Origin: Streptomyces gilvus
GTDB taxonomy: Bacteria > Actinomycetota > Actinomycetes > Streptomycetales > Streptomycetaceae
Assembly: GCF_022513565.1 (NCBI RefSeq)
Contig: NZ_JAKWBE010000001.1
Coordinates: forward strand, 744,001 to 808,000
Length of the DNA stretch: 64,000 nucleotides
Direction of reading: 5' to 3'
Position numbers and translations under genes: made by a program. The notes below the pieces were generated by a model. The model was not told the origin of the DNA, searched no databases, and saw nothing but the letters and a program-made list of their open reading frames with translations. Below, piece by piece: positions 8,432-17,184 of the stretch. How positions within the stretch are numbered: the stretch's first letter is position 1; each line of letters begins with the position of its first letter.

Positions 8432-9735
8432 GAGGTCCTCACTTCGGGAACGGAGTCGTGACGGCGCTCGCGCAGGGCGGACCGCAGCTGCAGCCACCAC
8501 ACGGCCGAGCCGCTGACGGTCGCGGCGGCGACGCCCCAGGCCGAGCCGACCGTGCCGGCGAGGGCGGCCCCGCCGAGTCCGCCGCTCACGTAGCAGACGG
8601 AGGCGAACAGCTGGGAGCGCAGGCTGCGCCGGGCGGCGCCGAGGGCGCGCAGCCCGGCCGCCGCGCCGGTGCCGAGGCCCGCGCCCGCCACACTGAAGGT
8701 GATCGGCACGATGAGATGCGAGGAGGAGTGCCAGACGGTGCCGAGCACCAGGTCGCCGAGCCGGTTCGGCAACAGCAGCAACGAGCCGCCCCACAGCAGC
8801 GCGGCGACGGCCTGTCCGCCGCCCAGCAGAAGGCAGAAACGGCCGAGGCGGTGGGGGGACTGCCGCAGCACCCGTGCCGCCTCCGGGACGGTGACCAGGG
8901 ACAGTCCCATCAATACGGCGAGGAAGGGGCCCATCAGGAGCTCGGCGCCCCGCACCGCGCCCACCGCGCCGACCCCGACGATCGCACCGAGCCCGTAGGC
9001 CCGCAGCTGGCTGGCGCCGCTGAGGCTGACGTTCTCCACCAGGTACCGGTAGCCGAGATCGCGCTGCTCGCGCAGCCACCCGCGCGCCTCGGTCATCCGG
9101 GGCCGGATGCCGGACTGGAGGCAGCCGTACGCGGCGGCCACCGCGGCGGACGCGCCCCAGGCCAGGACGAAGGCGCCCACGGTGTCCACATGGGCCGCCG
9201 CGACCATCGCCGGGACGAGCGCCACGCACCACACGACATCGTTGACGAAGGCCTTGCGCCCGTTGCCCGCGGCGAAGAACGCGAACCGCCAGGCGTCCTG
9301 CAGCAGCAGTCCCGGCAGCATGACGCCCAGGCAGGCGAAGGCGGCCCCCAGCCGGCCGCCGAGAGCCAGTCCCGCCACCAGGGACACCACGCCGATGGAG
9401 GTGCCGACGCCGAGCGCGGTGCCCGTCGACCGGGCCACCGCCCCACGCCAGGACGCCTCCGGCACACCGCTGAAGCGCACCACCAGCGGGTCGGTGGACA
9501 GGCCGCGCGAGACGTTCAGCACCACGCCGTAGGTCACCCAGGCGAGGCTGAACACGCCGAACGCGGTCACCCCCAGCGAGCGGGCCACGTAGATGCCCAC
9601 CGCGAAGTTGCTGATGCTCGAGGCCGCCTGGTCGGCCAGTCCCCAGGACAGCCGGCCGACGAGGGCCCGCCTGGCGGATCCGGCGCGTGGCGCCACTGTC
9701 TGCGGATTCTCCCCCTCGACGGGCATCGACGTCAT
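8428..9735 (-). CDS. Wzx-like polysaccharide flippase (MATE/MVF superfamily)
   Basis: 435 residues with about twelve to fourteen hydrophobic helices. The start SRRALVGRLSWGLADQAASSISNFAVGIYVARSLG-like region (split here: LSWGLADQAASSISNF then GIYVARSLGVTAFG) is the typical first helix pair of Wzx/RfbX proteins. Flippases of this kind move undecaprenyl-PP-linked oligosaccharide units across the membrane for polymerisation outside. Only one flippase and one O-antigen ligase/polymerase-like protein are present in the operon, so they probably form the Wzx/Wzy pair. ATG at 9735 overlaps the stop of the DUF4910 gene. Confidence 0.85.
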   Translation of the reverse strand: MTSMPVEGENPQTVAPRAGSARRALVGRLSWGLADQAASSISNFAVGIYVARSLGVTAFGVFSLAWVTYGVVLNVSRGLSTDPLVVRFSGVPEASWRGAVARSTGTALGVGTSIGVVSLVAGLALGGRLGAAFACLGVMLPGLLLQDAWRFAFFAAGNGRKAFVNDVVWCVALVPAMVAAAHVDTVGAFVLAWGASAAVAAAYGCLQSGIRPRMTEARGWLREQRDLGYRYLVENVSLSGASQLRAYGLGAIVGVGAVGAVRGAELLMGPFLAVLMGLSLVTVPEAARVLRQSPHRLGRFCLLLGGGQAVAALLWGGSLLLLPNRLGDLVLGTVWHSSSHLIVPITFSVAGAGLGTGAAAGLRALGAARRSLRSQLFASVCYVSGGLGGAALAGTVGSAWGVAAATVSGSAVWWLQLRSALRERRHDSVPEVRTS

Positions 9736-11006
9736 GTCTTGATCAGCCCTGCCTCGTGCAGGGCGTCCGCCGCGGCGGCGACGGCGCCGAACGGCAGCCC
9801 CGACCGCTCGGCGACGTCCAGCAGGGCGTGCTCGCCGTCGGAGAGGTTGAGCACCCAGAGCATGGCCATCTGGGCCTGCTTGGTGTCGCTGCGCCCGCCG
9901 AGCGCGTCGTACAGCCCGCGCCGCCCCAACTGCGGTTCTCCGTAGGGGCTGAGGTTGAGGTACCGCCGGTTGCGGTCCAGGACGGCGAACGCCTCGCGGC
10001 ACACCGCGAGGGTGTCCGCCATCGCCTCCGCGGAGACGAAGTCCAGGTTGTCCGCCGAGGTGTGGTACTCGGGGTAGCCCGCGTACGGGGTCCGGGTGAG
10101 CGAGCCGACGCCGAGGTTGAACCCGGGTGAGCAGTACTGCCGCTCGTCGTAGCCGTACGGGGTGAACTCCGTGATGCGGTGCGGCCGTTCGGAGGCGGTC
10201 AGGACGTACCGCAGCACCCGGTCGATCTCCGCGTCGCCGCGCCTGCTCCGCTTGTACGTGAGCGAGCCCGGGTCGCCGGCGCAGGCCAGCACCAGGCCGT
10301 GCTTGACCCGCTCGACCCTCTCGGCGTTGCGGGCCAGCCAGGTGATCGCGCCGATGGTGCCGGGCGCGAAGATGAACCGGTAGGTGTAGTACGGCGTCTG
10401 CTCGGCCAGCTCCCGGGCCAGGAACACCGCCACCGCCACGCCGGCCATGTTGTCGTTGGCCAGCGCCGGATGGCAGACGTGACAGGAGACGATCACCTCC
10501 TCGGCGACCTGACCGGGCACCACGTGCTCGGCGTAGGTGAGATGGCCGTCGGCGAGCGTGGAGTCGATGCGCACCTCGTACTCGCCGTCCGGCATCGCGT
10601 CCAGGGTGTCCTGGGCCAGGCAGAAGCCCCACTCCGGCTTGTAGTAGCTGGTGCGGTACGGCACCCAGGACGGCTGGTCGGGCAGGGTGTGCAGGTGTTC
10701 GCGCAGCTCGGACAGGGGCATGGTCCTCGCCACCGGCACGCTGTAGCCGAGCACGTGCAGGCTGGACGCGGCGAAGTCGACGACCCGGTTGCCCTCCGGG
10801 TCGGCGATGTAGGCGTCCCGGATGTTCCACTCCTGCGGCACCGTCCAGTCCAGCACCTGGGTTCCGGTCGGCACCTCGTGCACCTGGAGCGGGATGTACT
10901 CGCCGACGATGTCGAGGGTGGCGCGCACTCCGTCGCCGGTGATGCTCCGGCAGAGCGGGTACAGCCGCTCCACCAGGGCGTACATCTCCTCGCCTTGCTC
11001 GGTCAC
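9732..11006 (-). CDS. DUF4910 / M28-like aminopeptidase-family protein with C-terminal winged helix
   Basis: 424 residues from the GTG at 11006, which overlaps the stop of the epimerase gene (GTGA); an ATG at 10985 is possible, but its GAGGAG touches the start directly. The N-terminus LYPLCRSITGDGVRATL is characteristic of DUF4910. The central part carries likely zinc ligands, VSCHVCHPALANDNMAGV and later YPEYHTSADNLDFV, matching metal-ligand motifs of M28 peptidases (H, D/N and E/H positions). The C-terminal ~80 residues look like a winged helix (AMLWVLNLSDGEHALLDVAERSGLPF). Genes of this family often lie next to rfbF and PIG-L genes, as here; the function is unproven, with trimming of an aminoacyl or acyl group on a sugar as one option. 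Confidence 0.83.
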   Translation of the reverse strand: MTEQGEEMYALVERLYPLCRSITGDGVRATLDIVGEYIPLQVHEVPTGTQVLDWTVPQEWNIRDAYIADPEGNRVVDFAASSLHVLGYSVPVARTMPLSELREHLHTLPDQPSWVPYRTSYYKPEWGFCLAQDTLDAMPDGEYEVRIDSTLADGHLTYAEHVVPGQVAEEVIVSCHVCHPALANDNMAGVAVAVFLARELAEQTPYYTYRFIFAPGTIGAITWLARNAERVERVKHGLVLACAGDPGSLTYKRSRRGDAEIDRVLRYVLTASERPHRITEFTPYGYDERQYCSPGFNLGVGSLTRTPYAGYPEYHTSADNLDFVSAEAMADTLAVCREAFAVLDRNRRYLNLSPYGEPQLGRRGLYDALGGRSDTKQAQMAMLWVLNLSDGEHALLDVAERSGLPFGAVAAAADALHEAGLIKT

Positions 11007-12028
11007 CGGCGCCACCGCAGGGTGTCGTCGACCGTCCCGGCGTCGGAGGCCGCGCGCAGCACCGCGAGGCGGGTGAAGCGCTGCTGGAAGGCCTCCTGGG
11101 TCAGGCCGTGCGCGCGGTAGGCGTCGGCGAGTTCGAGCGCGCCCCGCTTGACCGTCCACTCGCAGTCGAAGCCGGGGATCGCGGCGCGGAACCGGGAGAA
11201 GTCCACCCGGTAGGAGCGCGGGTCGGCGCCGGTCTCGCCGGTGATGACGACCTTGGAACCGGGCACCGCCTCGGCGACCTGCTCGGCGATCTCGGCGACC
11301 GTGACGTTGTTGGTCTCGCTGCCGATGTTGAACGCCCGGTCGTGCACCGCCTCGCGCGGCGCGGTCAGCGCGGCGGTGAAGGCCCGCGCGATGTCGGCGG
11401 CGTGCACCAGCGGGCGCCAGGGCGTGCCGTCGGACATCACCAGCACCTCGCTGGTCAGCAGCGCGTGCCCGACCAGGTTGTTCAGCACGATGTCGGCACG
11501 CAGCCGGGGCGAGAAGCCGAACGCCGTGGCGTTGCGCATGTAGACGGGGGTGAAGTCGTCGTCGGCGAGCTCGTGCAGGTCGTCCTCGACCCGCACCTTG
11601 GACTCCGCGTACGGCGTCACCGGGCGCAGGGGGGCGTCCTCGCCCACCAGGTCCCCGCCGCCGGCGGCACCGTAGACCGAGCAGGTCGACGCGTACAGGA
11701 AGCGCCCCACCCCGGCCTCGCGGGCCAGCCGGGCCAGGTGGACGGAGGCGTGGTGGTTGATGTCGTAGGTGAGTTCCGGCGCCAGCGATCCCAGGGGGTC
11801 GTTGGACAGGGCGGCCAGGTGGATCACGGCGTCGACGCCGGCCACGTGCTCGGCCGTGACGTCGCGCAGGTCCACCCGGTGGCCCTGCGGGTCGTCGGGC
11901 CTCGGGCCCAGCACACAGTCGGCGAACAGGCCGGAGTCGAGGCCGACGACCTCGTGTCCGGCGGCGGCGAGGACCGGGGCCATGACGGTTCCCAGGTATC
12001 CCTGGTGTCCGGTCAGCAGTACGCGCAT
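11003..12028 (-). CDS. NAD-dependent nucleotide-sugar epimerase/dehydratase
   Basis: 341 residues of the extended SDR family: Rossmann motif TGHQGYLGTVMAP at the N-terminus, VIHLAALSNDPLGS, a serine at STCSVYG, and the catalytic YAESK motif near residue 145. The pattern 'ALSNDP' is frequent in epimerases found beside glucose-1-phosphate cytidylyltransferases. It probably acts on a CDP- or dTDP-activated sugar as epimerase, reductase or dehydratase, but the step cannot be assigned from sequence. It starts three bases after the stop of the PIG-L gene and overlaps the DUF4910 gene. Confidence 0.88.
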   Translation of the reverse strand: MRVLLTGHQGYLGTVMAPVLAAAGHEVVGLDSGLFADCVLGPRPDDPQGHRVDLRDVTAEHVAGVDAVIHLAALSNDPLGSLAPELTYDINHHASVHLARLAREAGVGRFLYASTCSVYGAAGGGDLVGEDAPLRPVTPYAESKVRVEDDLHELADDDFTPVYMRNATAFGFSPRLRADIVLNNLVGHALLTSEVLVMSDGTPWRPLVHAADIARAFTAALTAPREAVHDRAFNIGSETNNVTVAEIAEQVAEAVPGSKVVITGETGADPRSYRVDFSRFRAAIPGFDCEWTVKRGALELADAYRAHGLTQEAFQQRFTRLAVLRAASDAGTVDDTLRWRR

Positions 12029-12031
12029 GGT

Positions 12032-12679
12032 TCAACCCCCCAGGTTGAGCTTGAGTTTGGTGACGGCGAACGCTTCGGCGTATCGCTCGTGGCATTCGAT
12101 GCCGCGGATCCGCGCGAGGCCGAGGAAGGCCTCCCGGTCGTACCAGGGCCGGTGGCGCTGCGAGGCGTAGTGCTCCTGCAGCAGCCGCACCTTCTCCTCG
12201 GCGATCTCCGCGGGCAGCGGCTGGTACGCCGCCATCCGGCCGAGGTCGCCGTCCCACTTGACGATCTCGTAGCCGAGCACCAGGTGGTCGCGGAAGGCGG
12301 TGGGGATCAGTTGCGCCAGGCCGCGGTGGTCCTGGTGGGCGTCGTCGGTGCGCGGGGCCAGGACCAGGTCCGGGTCGCTCCGCTCGCGCAGTTCCTCGAC
12401 GGCGGCCTTGGCCTCCTCCCAGTGCGCGGGCAGCCGGCCGTCCGGCAGCTTGTGCACGGTCAGCCTGAGGTCGGCGTCCGGGCAGAACGCGGCGAGCGCG
12501 GCCTGCTCCTCCTGCTCGCGCTCGCTGCCGCCGCCGGAAAGCACCAGCGCGTCGACGCGGATGCCCGGCTGCGCACGGCACAGCGTCAGCAGGGTGCCGC
12601 CGGCGCCGATGGCGATGTCGTCGCAGTGCGCGCCCACCGCGACGATCCGCCGCGGACGCCCGGCCCCGAGCCCGATCAC
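12032..12679 (-). CDS. PIG-L family zinc deacetylase
   Basis: 215 residues. VGAHCDDIAIGAGGTLL is the PIG-L motif (usually HPDD; here HCDD), and RTDDAHQDHRGL supplies the second metal-binding H-x-x-H. PIG-L/LmbE enzymes remove N-acetyl groups from GlcNAc-type sugars or related amides using zinc. No membrane segment is seen, so it is cytoplasmic. The GTG start at 12679 overlaps the stop of the cytidylyltransferase gene (GTGA). The setting suggests deacetylation of an amino sugar or an acylated sugar in the CDP-sugar branch, which is inference. Confidence 0.88.
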   Translation of the reverse strand: MIGLGAGRPRRIVAVGAHCDDIAIGAGGTLLTLCRAQPGIRVDALVLSGGGSEREQEEQAALAAFCPDADLRLTVHKLPDGRLPAHWEEAKAAVEELRERSDPDLVLAPRTDDAHQDHRGLAQLIPTAFRDHLVLGYEIVKWDGDLGRMAAYQPLPAEIAEEKVRLLQEHYASQRHRPWYDREAFLGLARIRGIECHERYAEAFAVTKLKLNLGG

Positions 12680-13470
12680 GCGCTCATCCCGGCGCTGTCC
12701 CGCTCCCACACGGCCCACGGGCGGTCGCCGCGGGCGTAGGCGGCGTCGAGCGCGGCACGCTCCTTCACGGTGTCGGTCGGCTTCCAGAAGCCGCGGTGCT
12801 GGTGCGCCACCAGCCGCCCGCGCTTGGCGAGTTGGGCGCATCCGTCGGCGACCAGGTCACCGTTCTCGGGTATGTGGTCGAAGACCTCCTGGCGGAGCAC
12901 GAAATAGCCGCCGTTCTCCCACAGGGGCAGGTCGCTCACCGCGGTGATGCCCCCCACCAGGCCGTCCTCGCCGAGCTCCACGCAGTGGAACGAGGACTGC
13001 GGCGGCACCACCATCATCGACGCGCCGGCGTCGCGGGCGGCGAACCGGTCGATCATCTCGTCCAGCGGGGCGTCGGTGAGCACGTCGGCGTAGTTGGCGA
13101 GGAACATCTCGTCGCCGTCGAGGTGGTGGCGCACCCGGCGCAGCCGCTCGCCGATGGGCGACTCGATGCCGGTCTGCACGAAGGTGATCGTCCAGTCCGA
13201 GATGTCGGTGGACAGCAGCTCGGTCCGCCCGCCGCGCAGCACGAAGTCGTTGGAGGCGGTCTCCTCGTAGGTGAGGAAGAACTTCTTGATGTGGTCCGCC
13301 CCGTACCCGAGGCACAGGATGAACTCGGTGTGCCCGAAGTGCGCGTAGTAGCGCATGACGTGCCAGATCAGCGGTCTGGGACCGACCATCGCCATCGGCT
13401 TGGGCACGTCGTCGGAGGTTCCGTTGCGCATCCGCATCCCGTAACCGCCGCAGAACAGAACGACCTTCAT
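12676..13470 (-). CDS. rfbF: Glucose-1-phosphate cytidylyltransferase-like nucleotidyltransferase
   Basis: 264 residues, matching the ~255-265 of RfbF. The N-terminal sugar-phosphate nucleotidyltransferase motif is VLFCGGYGMRMR, followed by VPKPMAMVGPRPLIWHVMRYYAHFG, and later IGERLRRVRHHL and LANYADVLTD, all in RfbF-like positions. The reaction is CTP + glucose-1-phosphate to CDP-glucose + PPi, the entry point to CDP-3,6-dideoxyhexoses and to branched CDP sugars. No CDP-glucose 4,6-dehydratase is recognisable in the window, so the next step is either done by the SDR at 11003-12028 or encoded elsewhere. ATG at 13470; 4-bp overlaps on both sides. Confidence 0.9.
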   Translation of the reverse strand: MKVVLFCGGYGMRMRNGTSDDVPKPMAMVGPRPLIWHVMRYYAHFGHTEFILCLGYGADHIKKFFLTYEETASNDFVLRGGRTELLSTDISDWTITFVQTGIESPIGERLRRVRHHLDGDEMFLANYADVLTDAPLDEMIDRFAARDAGASMMVVPPQSSFHCVELGEDGLVGGITAVSDLPLWENGGYFVLRQEVFDHIPENGDLVADGCAQLAKRGRLVAHQHRGFWKPTDTVKERAALDAAYARGDRPWAVWERDSAGMSA

Positions 13471-14702
13471 GACGTCACCTCGACAACGCTCAGTTCCGGG
13501 ATGGGGAAGACCAGCCGGCCGCCCCAGTCGTGGACGTAGGACAGCTGCTCGACCAGCTCGGCCCGCAGGTTCCAGGGGAGGACGAGCACGTAGTCCGGCT
13601 TGTCGACGGCTATCTGCTCGGGCGGCAGGATCGGGATGCGGGTGCCCGGAGTGAACCTGCCGTGCTTGTAGGGGTTGCGGTCGACCGTGTACGCGAGCAG
13701 GTCGGGCCGGATGCCGCAGTGGTTGAGCAGGGTGTTGCCCTTGCCCGGGGCGCCGTAGCCGACGACCGTCTCGCCGCGCTCGGCGGCCTCGATGAGGAAC
13801 TTGAGCAGGTCCCGGCGCACCTTGGCCACGCGGTGGGAGAACTCGGTGTATCCCGACAGCTCCTGCAGCCCGGCGGCCTTCTCCCGGGCCAGCACGTCGG
13901 CGACCCGCTGCGTGGGCTCGCCGGCCACCTCGGCGGGCCGCGCCCACAGCCGGATGGAGCCGCCGTGCGTGGGCAGCAACTCGACGTCCACCAGCGTCAG
14001 TCCGCCGCTCGCCAGCGCCCGGATCGCGGAGGCGACCGTGTAGTACTGGAAGTGCTCGTGGTAGATCGTGTCGTACTGGTTCTCCTCGATCAGGGTCAGC
14101 AGGTGCTGCACCTCGACGGAGACCCAGCCGTCGTCGGCGACCAGGGCGCGCAGCCCCTGGGTGAAGCCGACCACGTCGGGGATGTGCGCGTACACGTTGT
14201 TGGCCACGACCAGGTCGGCCGGGCCGTGCTCCTTGCGGACGGCCGCGCCGGTCTCCGGGCTGAGGAACTCCGTGAGCGTGGGCACGCCCGCCTCACGGGC
14301 CGTGGCCCCGACGTTCACCGACGGCTCGATGCCCAGGCAGCGGATCCCCCGGTCCACCACATGCCTCAGCAGGTATCCGTCGTTGCTCGCGACCTCGACC
14401 ACGAAGGCGTCGGCGCCGAGCCCGAGGCGCTCCACGGCGCCGGCGACGAACGTGCGCGCGTGCTCCACCCAGGAGGTCGAGTACGACGAGAAGTACGCGT
14501 ACTCCTTGAACGTCTCCTCCGGCGTGATCAGCGGCGGGATCTGAGCGAGCCAGCAGTCGGTGCAGACCCGCAGATGCAGCGGGTACGCCGGTTCGGGCTG
14601 GTCGAGTCGGTCCGCGGAGAGGAAGCTCTCGCACGGTGGCGTCGCCCCGAGGTCGACGACGCTCGCCGTCGCCTCCGAGCCGCACAGTCGGCATCGTGTC
14701 AT
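13467..14702 (-). CDS. Class I SAM-dependent sugar C-methyltransferase (zinc-binding type)
   Basis: 411 residues in the three-part layout of NovU/TylC3-type sugar C-methyltransferases. Residues 1-60 form the zinc-binding part (CRLCGSEA at the N-terminus and LRVCTDCWLAQ). A Rossmann SAM domain follows (VVEVASNDGYLLRHVVDRG), with YHEHFQYYT, the family's conserved catalytic-site motif. The C-terminal part (VVGYGAPGKGNTLLNHCGI ... YVLVLPWNLRAEL) matches the C-methyltransferase C-terminal domain. These enzymes methylate C3 of 4-keto nucleotide sugars. The neighbour rfbF suggests a CDP-linked substrate and a branched sugar in the polymer. Confidence 0.92.
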   Translation of the reverse strand: MTRCRLCGSEATASVVDLGATPPCESFLSADRLDQPEPAYPLHLRVCTDCWLAQIPPLITPEETFKEYAYFSSYSTSWVEHARTFVAGAVERLGLGADAFVVEVASNDGYLLRHVVDRGIRCLGIEPSVNVGATAREAGVPTLTEFLSPETGAAVRKEHGPADLVVANNVYAHIPDVVGFTQGLRALVADDGWVSVEVQHLLTLIEENQYDTIYHEHFQYYTVASAIRALASGGLTLVDVELLPTHGGSIRLWARPAEVAGEPTQRVADVLAREKAAGLQELSGYTEFSHRVAKVRRDLLKFLIEAAERGETVVGYGAPGKGNTLLNHCGIRPDLLAYTVDRNPYKHGRFTPGTRIPILPPEQIAVDKPDYVLVLPWNLRAELVEQLSYVHDWGGRLVFPIPELSVVEVTS

Positions 14703-15940
14703 TGGCTGTTCCCATCCCCCCTGCTCGCACGGGTCTCCCCGGCGCGAGTCTGTGCTGACCGGCCCGCGATCGCGGTGCGGTACTCCTCCAGCAGGCGCTC
14801 CAGCCCGACAGCCGGGCTGAAGCCCTGTTCGTAACGGAGCCGGGCCGCGCGGCCCATCTCCGAGCCCAGGGCCGGTTCGGCCGCGATCCGGCGTATGCCG
14901 GACGCGAGCGAGGCGGAATCGCCCGGCTCGTGCAGCAGCCCCGTCACACCGTCGTCGACGAGTTCGACGAAGGCGCCGTGCCCGGCGGCGACGACCGGGA
15001 CCCCGGCCGCCATGGCCTCCACGACCACCAGGCCGAACGCCTCCAGCCAGGTCGAGGGGGCCACCACGGCGACCGAGCGCGCGACGGCCTTCCGGCACTC
15101 CGCCGGGTCCAGCAGGCCGACGTGGTGCACGTCGTCGCGGCCGGCCGCCCAGGCGGTCACCTCCGGCTCCAGCGGCCCGGTGCCGGCGATCACGAGCGGC
15201 ACGCCCACACCGCCGCCCGCCGCGAGTTCGTCCCACGCGGCCATGAGCAGCCGTACGCCCTTGGCCTCCGCGAGCCGGCCCAGATAGAGCACATGCTCCC
15301 CGGGGCCCGTCCGGCGAACGTCCGGGTCCGGCACGAAGTTGTGCTTCACCGCCAGCCGTTCGGCCGGCATGCCGGCCCGCGCCAGGACCTCGCGCTGCGC
15401 CGCGGAGATGCACAGGAAGCGCTCCACGCCGGTCCACCACCGGCGCCGGTTGACCGACAGGCTGAGCGCGAGCGGCACCGTCGCGAGCCGGGAGCCCCGG
15501 TAGCAGCCGTGGCGGACGGCGGGCAGCGGTGTCGCCCCGACGCACTCGGTGCAGGGCCTGCCGTCCCGCTGCAGGGTGCCGGGCGGGCAGATCTGGGTGT
15601 AGTTGTGCAGCGTGGCGACGGCGGGCACGCCCGCGTCGGCGCAGGCGGCGAGCACCGCCGGCGACAGCAGCGGGAAGACGTTGTGGACGTGCACCACGTC
15701 CGGGCGCTCGGCGCGCAGCCGGGCGGCGAGTTCGGTGCGGACCGCCGGGTTCCACGGCACCCGCACCGGCACCGCGACCTTGGCGAGAAGGGACATGGCG
15801 CCGATGTCGTCGCTGCGCCGCTCGAACACCTCGACCCGGTGGCCGGCCGCCCGCAGCAGCTCCACCTCCTGGTCGACGACCCTGTTCTCGCCGCTCGGCT
15901 GCGCCGAGGCGTAACGGTTGTGCACCACGAGGACGTGCAT
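14699..15940 (-). CDS. Family 4 glycosyltransferase
   Basis: 413 residues with a GT-B fold. N-terminal half: VHNRYASAQPSGENRVVDQE and RPDVVHVHNVFPLLSPAV. C-terminal half: VLYLGRLAEAKGV, a phosphate-binding stretch PSTWLEAFGLVVVEAMAAGVP with the conserved E-x7-E, and VDDGVTGLLHEPGD. A cysteine cluster (QICPPGTLQRDGRPCTECVG ... HGCYRG) in the N-terminal domain is common in GT4 enzymes of this subgroup. It adds one residue to the lipid-linked repeat unit in the cytoplasm; the donor is unknown. Stop and start overlap with the methyltransferase gene (ATGA). Confidence 0.92.
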   Translation of the reverse strand: MHVLVVHNRYASAQPSGENRVVDQEVELLRAAGHRVEVFERRSDDIGAMSLLAKVAVPVRVPWNPAVRTELAARLRAERPDVVHVHNVFPLLSPAVLAACADAGVPAVATLHNYTQICPPGTLQRDGRPCTECVGATPLPAVRHGCYRGSRLATVPLALSLSVNRRRWWTGVERFLCISAAQREVLARAGMPAERLAVKHNFVPDPDVRRTGPGEHVLYLGRLAEAKGVRLLMAAWDELAAGGGVGVPLVIAGTGPLEPEVTAWAAGRDDVHHVGLLDPAECRKAVARSVAVVAPSTWLEAFGLVVVEAMAAGVPVVAAGHGAFVELVDDGVTGLLHEPGDSASLASGIRRIAAEPALGSEMGRAARLRYEQGFSPAVGLERLLEEYRTAIAGRSAQTRAGETRASRGDGNSQ

Positions 15941-15942
15941 GC

Positions 15943-17184
15943 TCACCTCACCTCCGTTCTGCGGTCCCGGCGCGGGACGGCTCGTCGGGCGACCTCGGGC
16001 AGCTCGAGGGGCGGGGTCTCGGCCGGCGTCATCAACAGCGAGGCGGCCAGGGCCAGATGCAGCAGATAGGGCGAGGCGTCGCCCAGACCGGCCTCGGTGT
16101 ACGAGGCGAGCGCGCAGTAGCTGATCAGGAAGATCGCGCAGGCCCGCTGCAGCGACGGGGGCCGCAGCAGCGCGACGCCGCCCAGCACGAGGAGGAACAC
16201 CGCGACGAGACCGACGCCGATCAGGCCCTGCTCGTTGTAGACGGCCAGCCAGCTGTCGTCGATCGGCAGTCCGCCGAAGGACTTGTCGCCCAGGCCCACG
16301 CCGAACAGCTGCTCCCCGGTGGTCCGGGGGGCCGCCAGCAGGGCGTCCCAGACCTTGGCCCGGCCGGTGAGGCTGGAGAAGTTCTCCTTGCTCTGTCCGC
16401 GCAGGAACCACTTCTGGAGCAGGGAGGCGAAGCCCACCGCGGCCACCGTGGCGATCACCACCGCCCAGCTGAAGAAGCGGCGGGCCGCGGTGCTGGTGAG
16501 CAGGAGCGAGCCGATCGCCAGCGCCAGCCCGACCAGCAGACCGAGCGTCGCGGTGCGGGTGTGGGTCAGTCCGAGCAGGACCAGGGACGGCACGATGACC
16601 AGCGCCGCGCTCTTCCTGTCCGTCCTGCCGCCCATGAGGAGCAGCACGGTCAGCCCGATGATCACCGCCGCGTACTGGCCGATCTGCGGCGGGGTGAGCG
16701 GCCACAGCGCGCCGACCAGCCGCCCGCCGTAGAGGTCGGGCAGGGCCGCGCTCGGGGAGACGACCAGACCGGCGGCCACCGACCCGAGCACCGCGAAGTA
16801 CATCCGGATGTGGTGCCGGACGAACGTCATGCCGTCGTCCCACCAGCGGGTGAGCAGCCACAGCGTGCCGACGAACAGAGCCAGCCGGAAGCACCGGAAC
16901 AGCGCGCCGAACCCGGACTCCAGATGCGCGCTGGAGATCACGCTCGTCACCAGCAGGAGGGTGAGCACGAACACGTACGCACTGGGCCGCACGCGCACCC
17001 GGGGGTTGACCAGGAGCGCCAGCGCGAACGCGGCGACCAGCGCGCCCATGGTGACCATCTGGATGAGGGAGCGGGGCAGCGGGACGATGGTCTTCGCCCC
17101 GGCGGAGCCGAGGGTGTTGAGGATCAGCAGTCCCCAGACCGTCCCGATGATCTTCGGTGTGCGCTCGGTCTCCATCTCAGCCAC
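15943..17184 (-). CDS. O-antigen ligase/polymerase (Wzy/WaaL-like) membrane protein
   Basis: 413 residues with about eleven hydrophobic helices. A large extracytoplasmic loop between the last helices contains SLTGRAKVWDALLAAP and GVGLGDKSFGGLP, the usual signature region of the O-antigen ligase family (PF04932; R-x-x-x-W in the loop). In this operon it is the best candidate for the Wzy-type polymerase that joins flipped repeat units. The GTG at 17184 overlaps the stop of the beta-helix gene; an ATG three codons later (17175) is an alternative with better spacing to AGGGGA. Confidence 0.85.
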   Translation of the reverse strand: MAEMETERTPKIIGTVWGLLILNTLGSAGAKTIVPLPRSLIQMVTMGALVAAFALALLVNPRVRVRPSAYVFVLTLLLVTSVISSAHLESGFGALFRCFRLALFVGTLWLLTRWWDDGMTFVRHHIRMYFAVLGSVAAGLVVSPSAALPDLYGGRLVGALWPLTPPQIGQYAAVIIGLTVLLLMGGRTDRKSAALVIVPSLVLLGLTHTRTATLGLLVGLALAIGSLLLTSTAARRFFSWAVVIATVAAVGFASLLQKWFLRGQSKENFSSLTGRAKVWDALLAAPRTTGEQLFGVGLGDKSFGGLPIDDSWLAVYNEQGLIGVGLVAVFLLVLGGVALLRPPSLQRACAIFLISYCALASYTEAGLGDASPYLLHLALAASLLMTPAETPPLELPEVARRAVPRRDRRTEVR

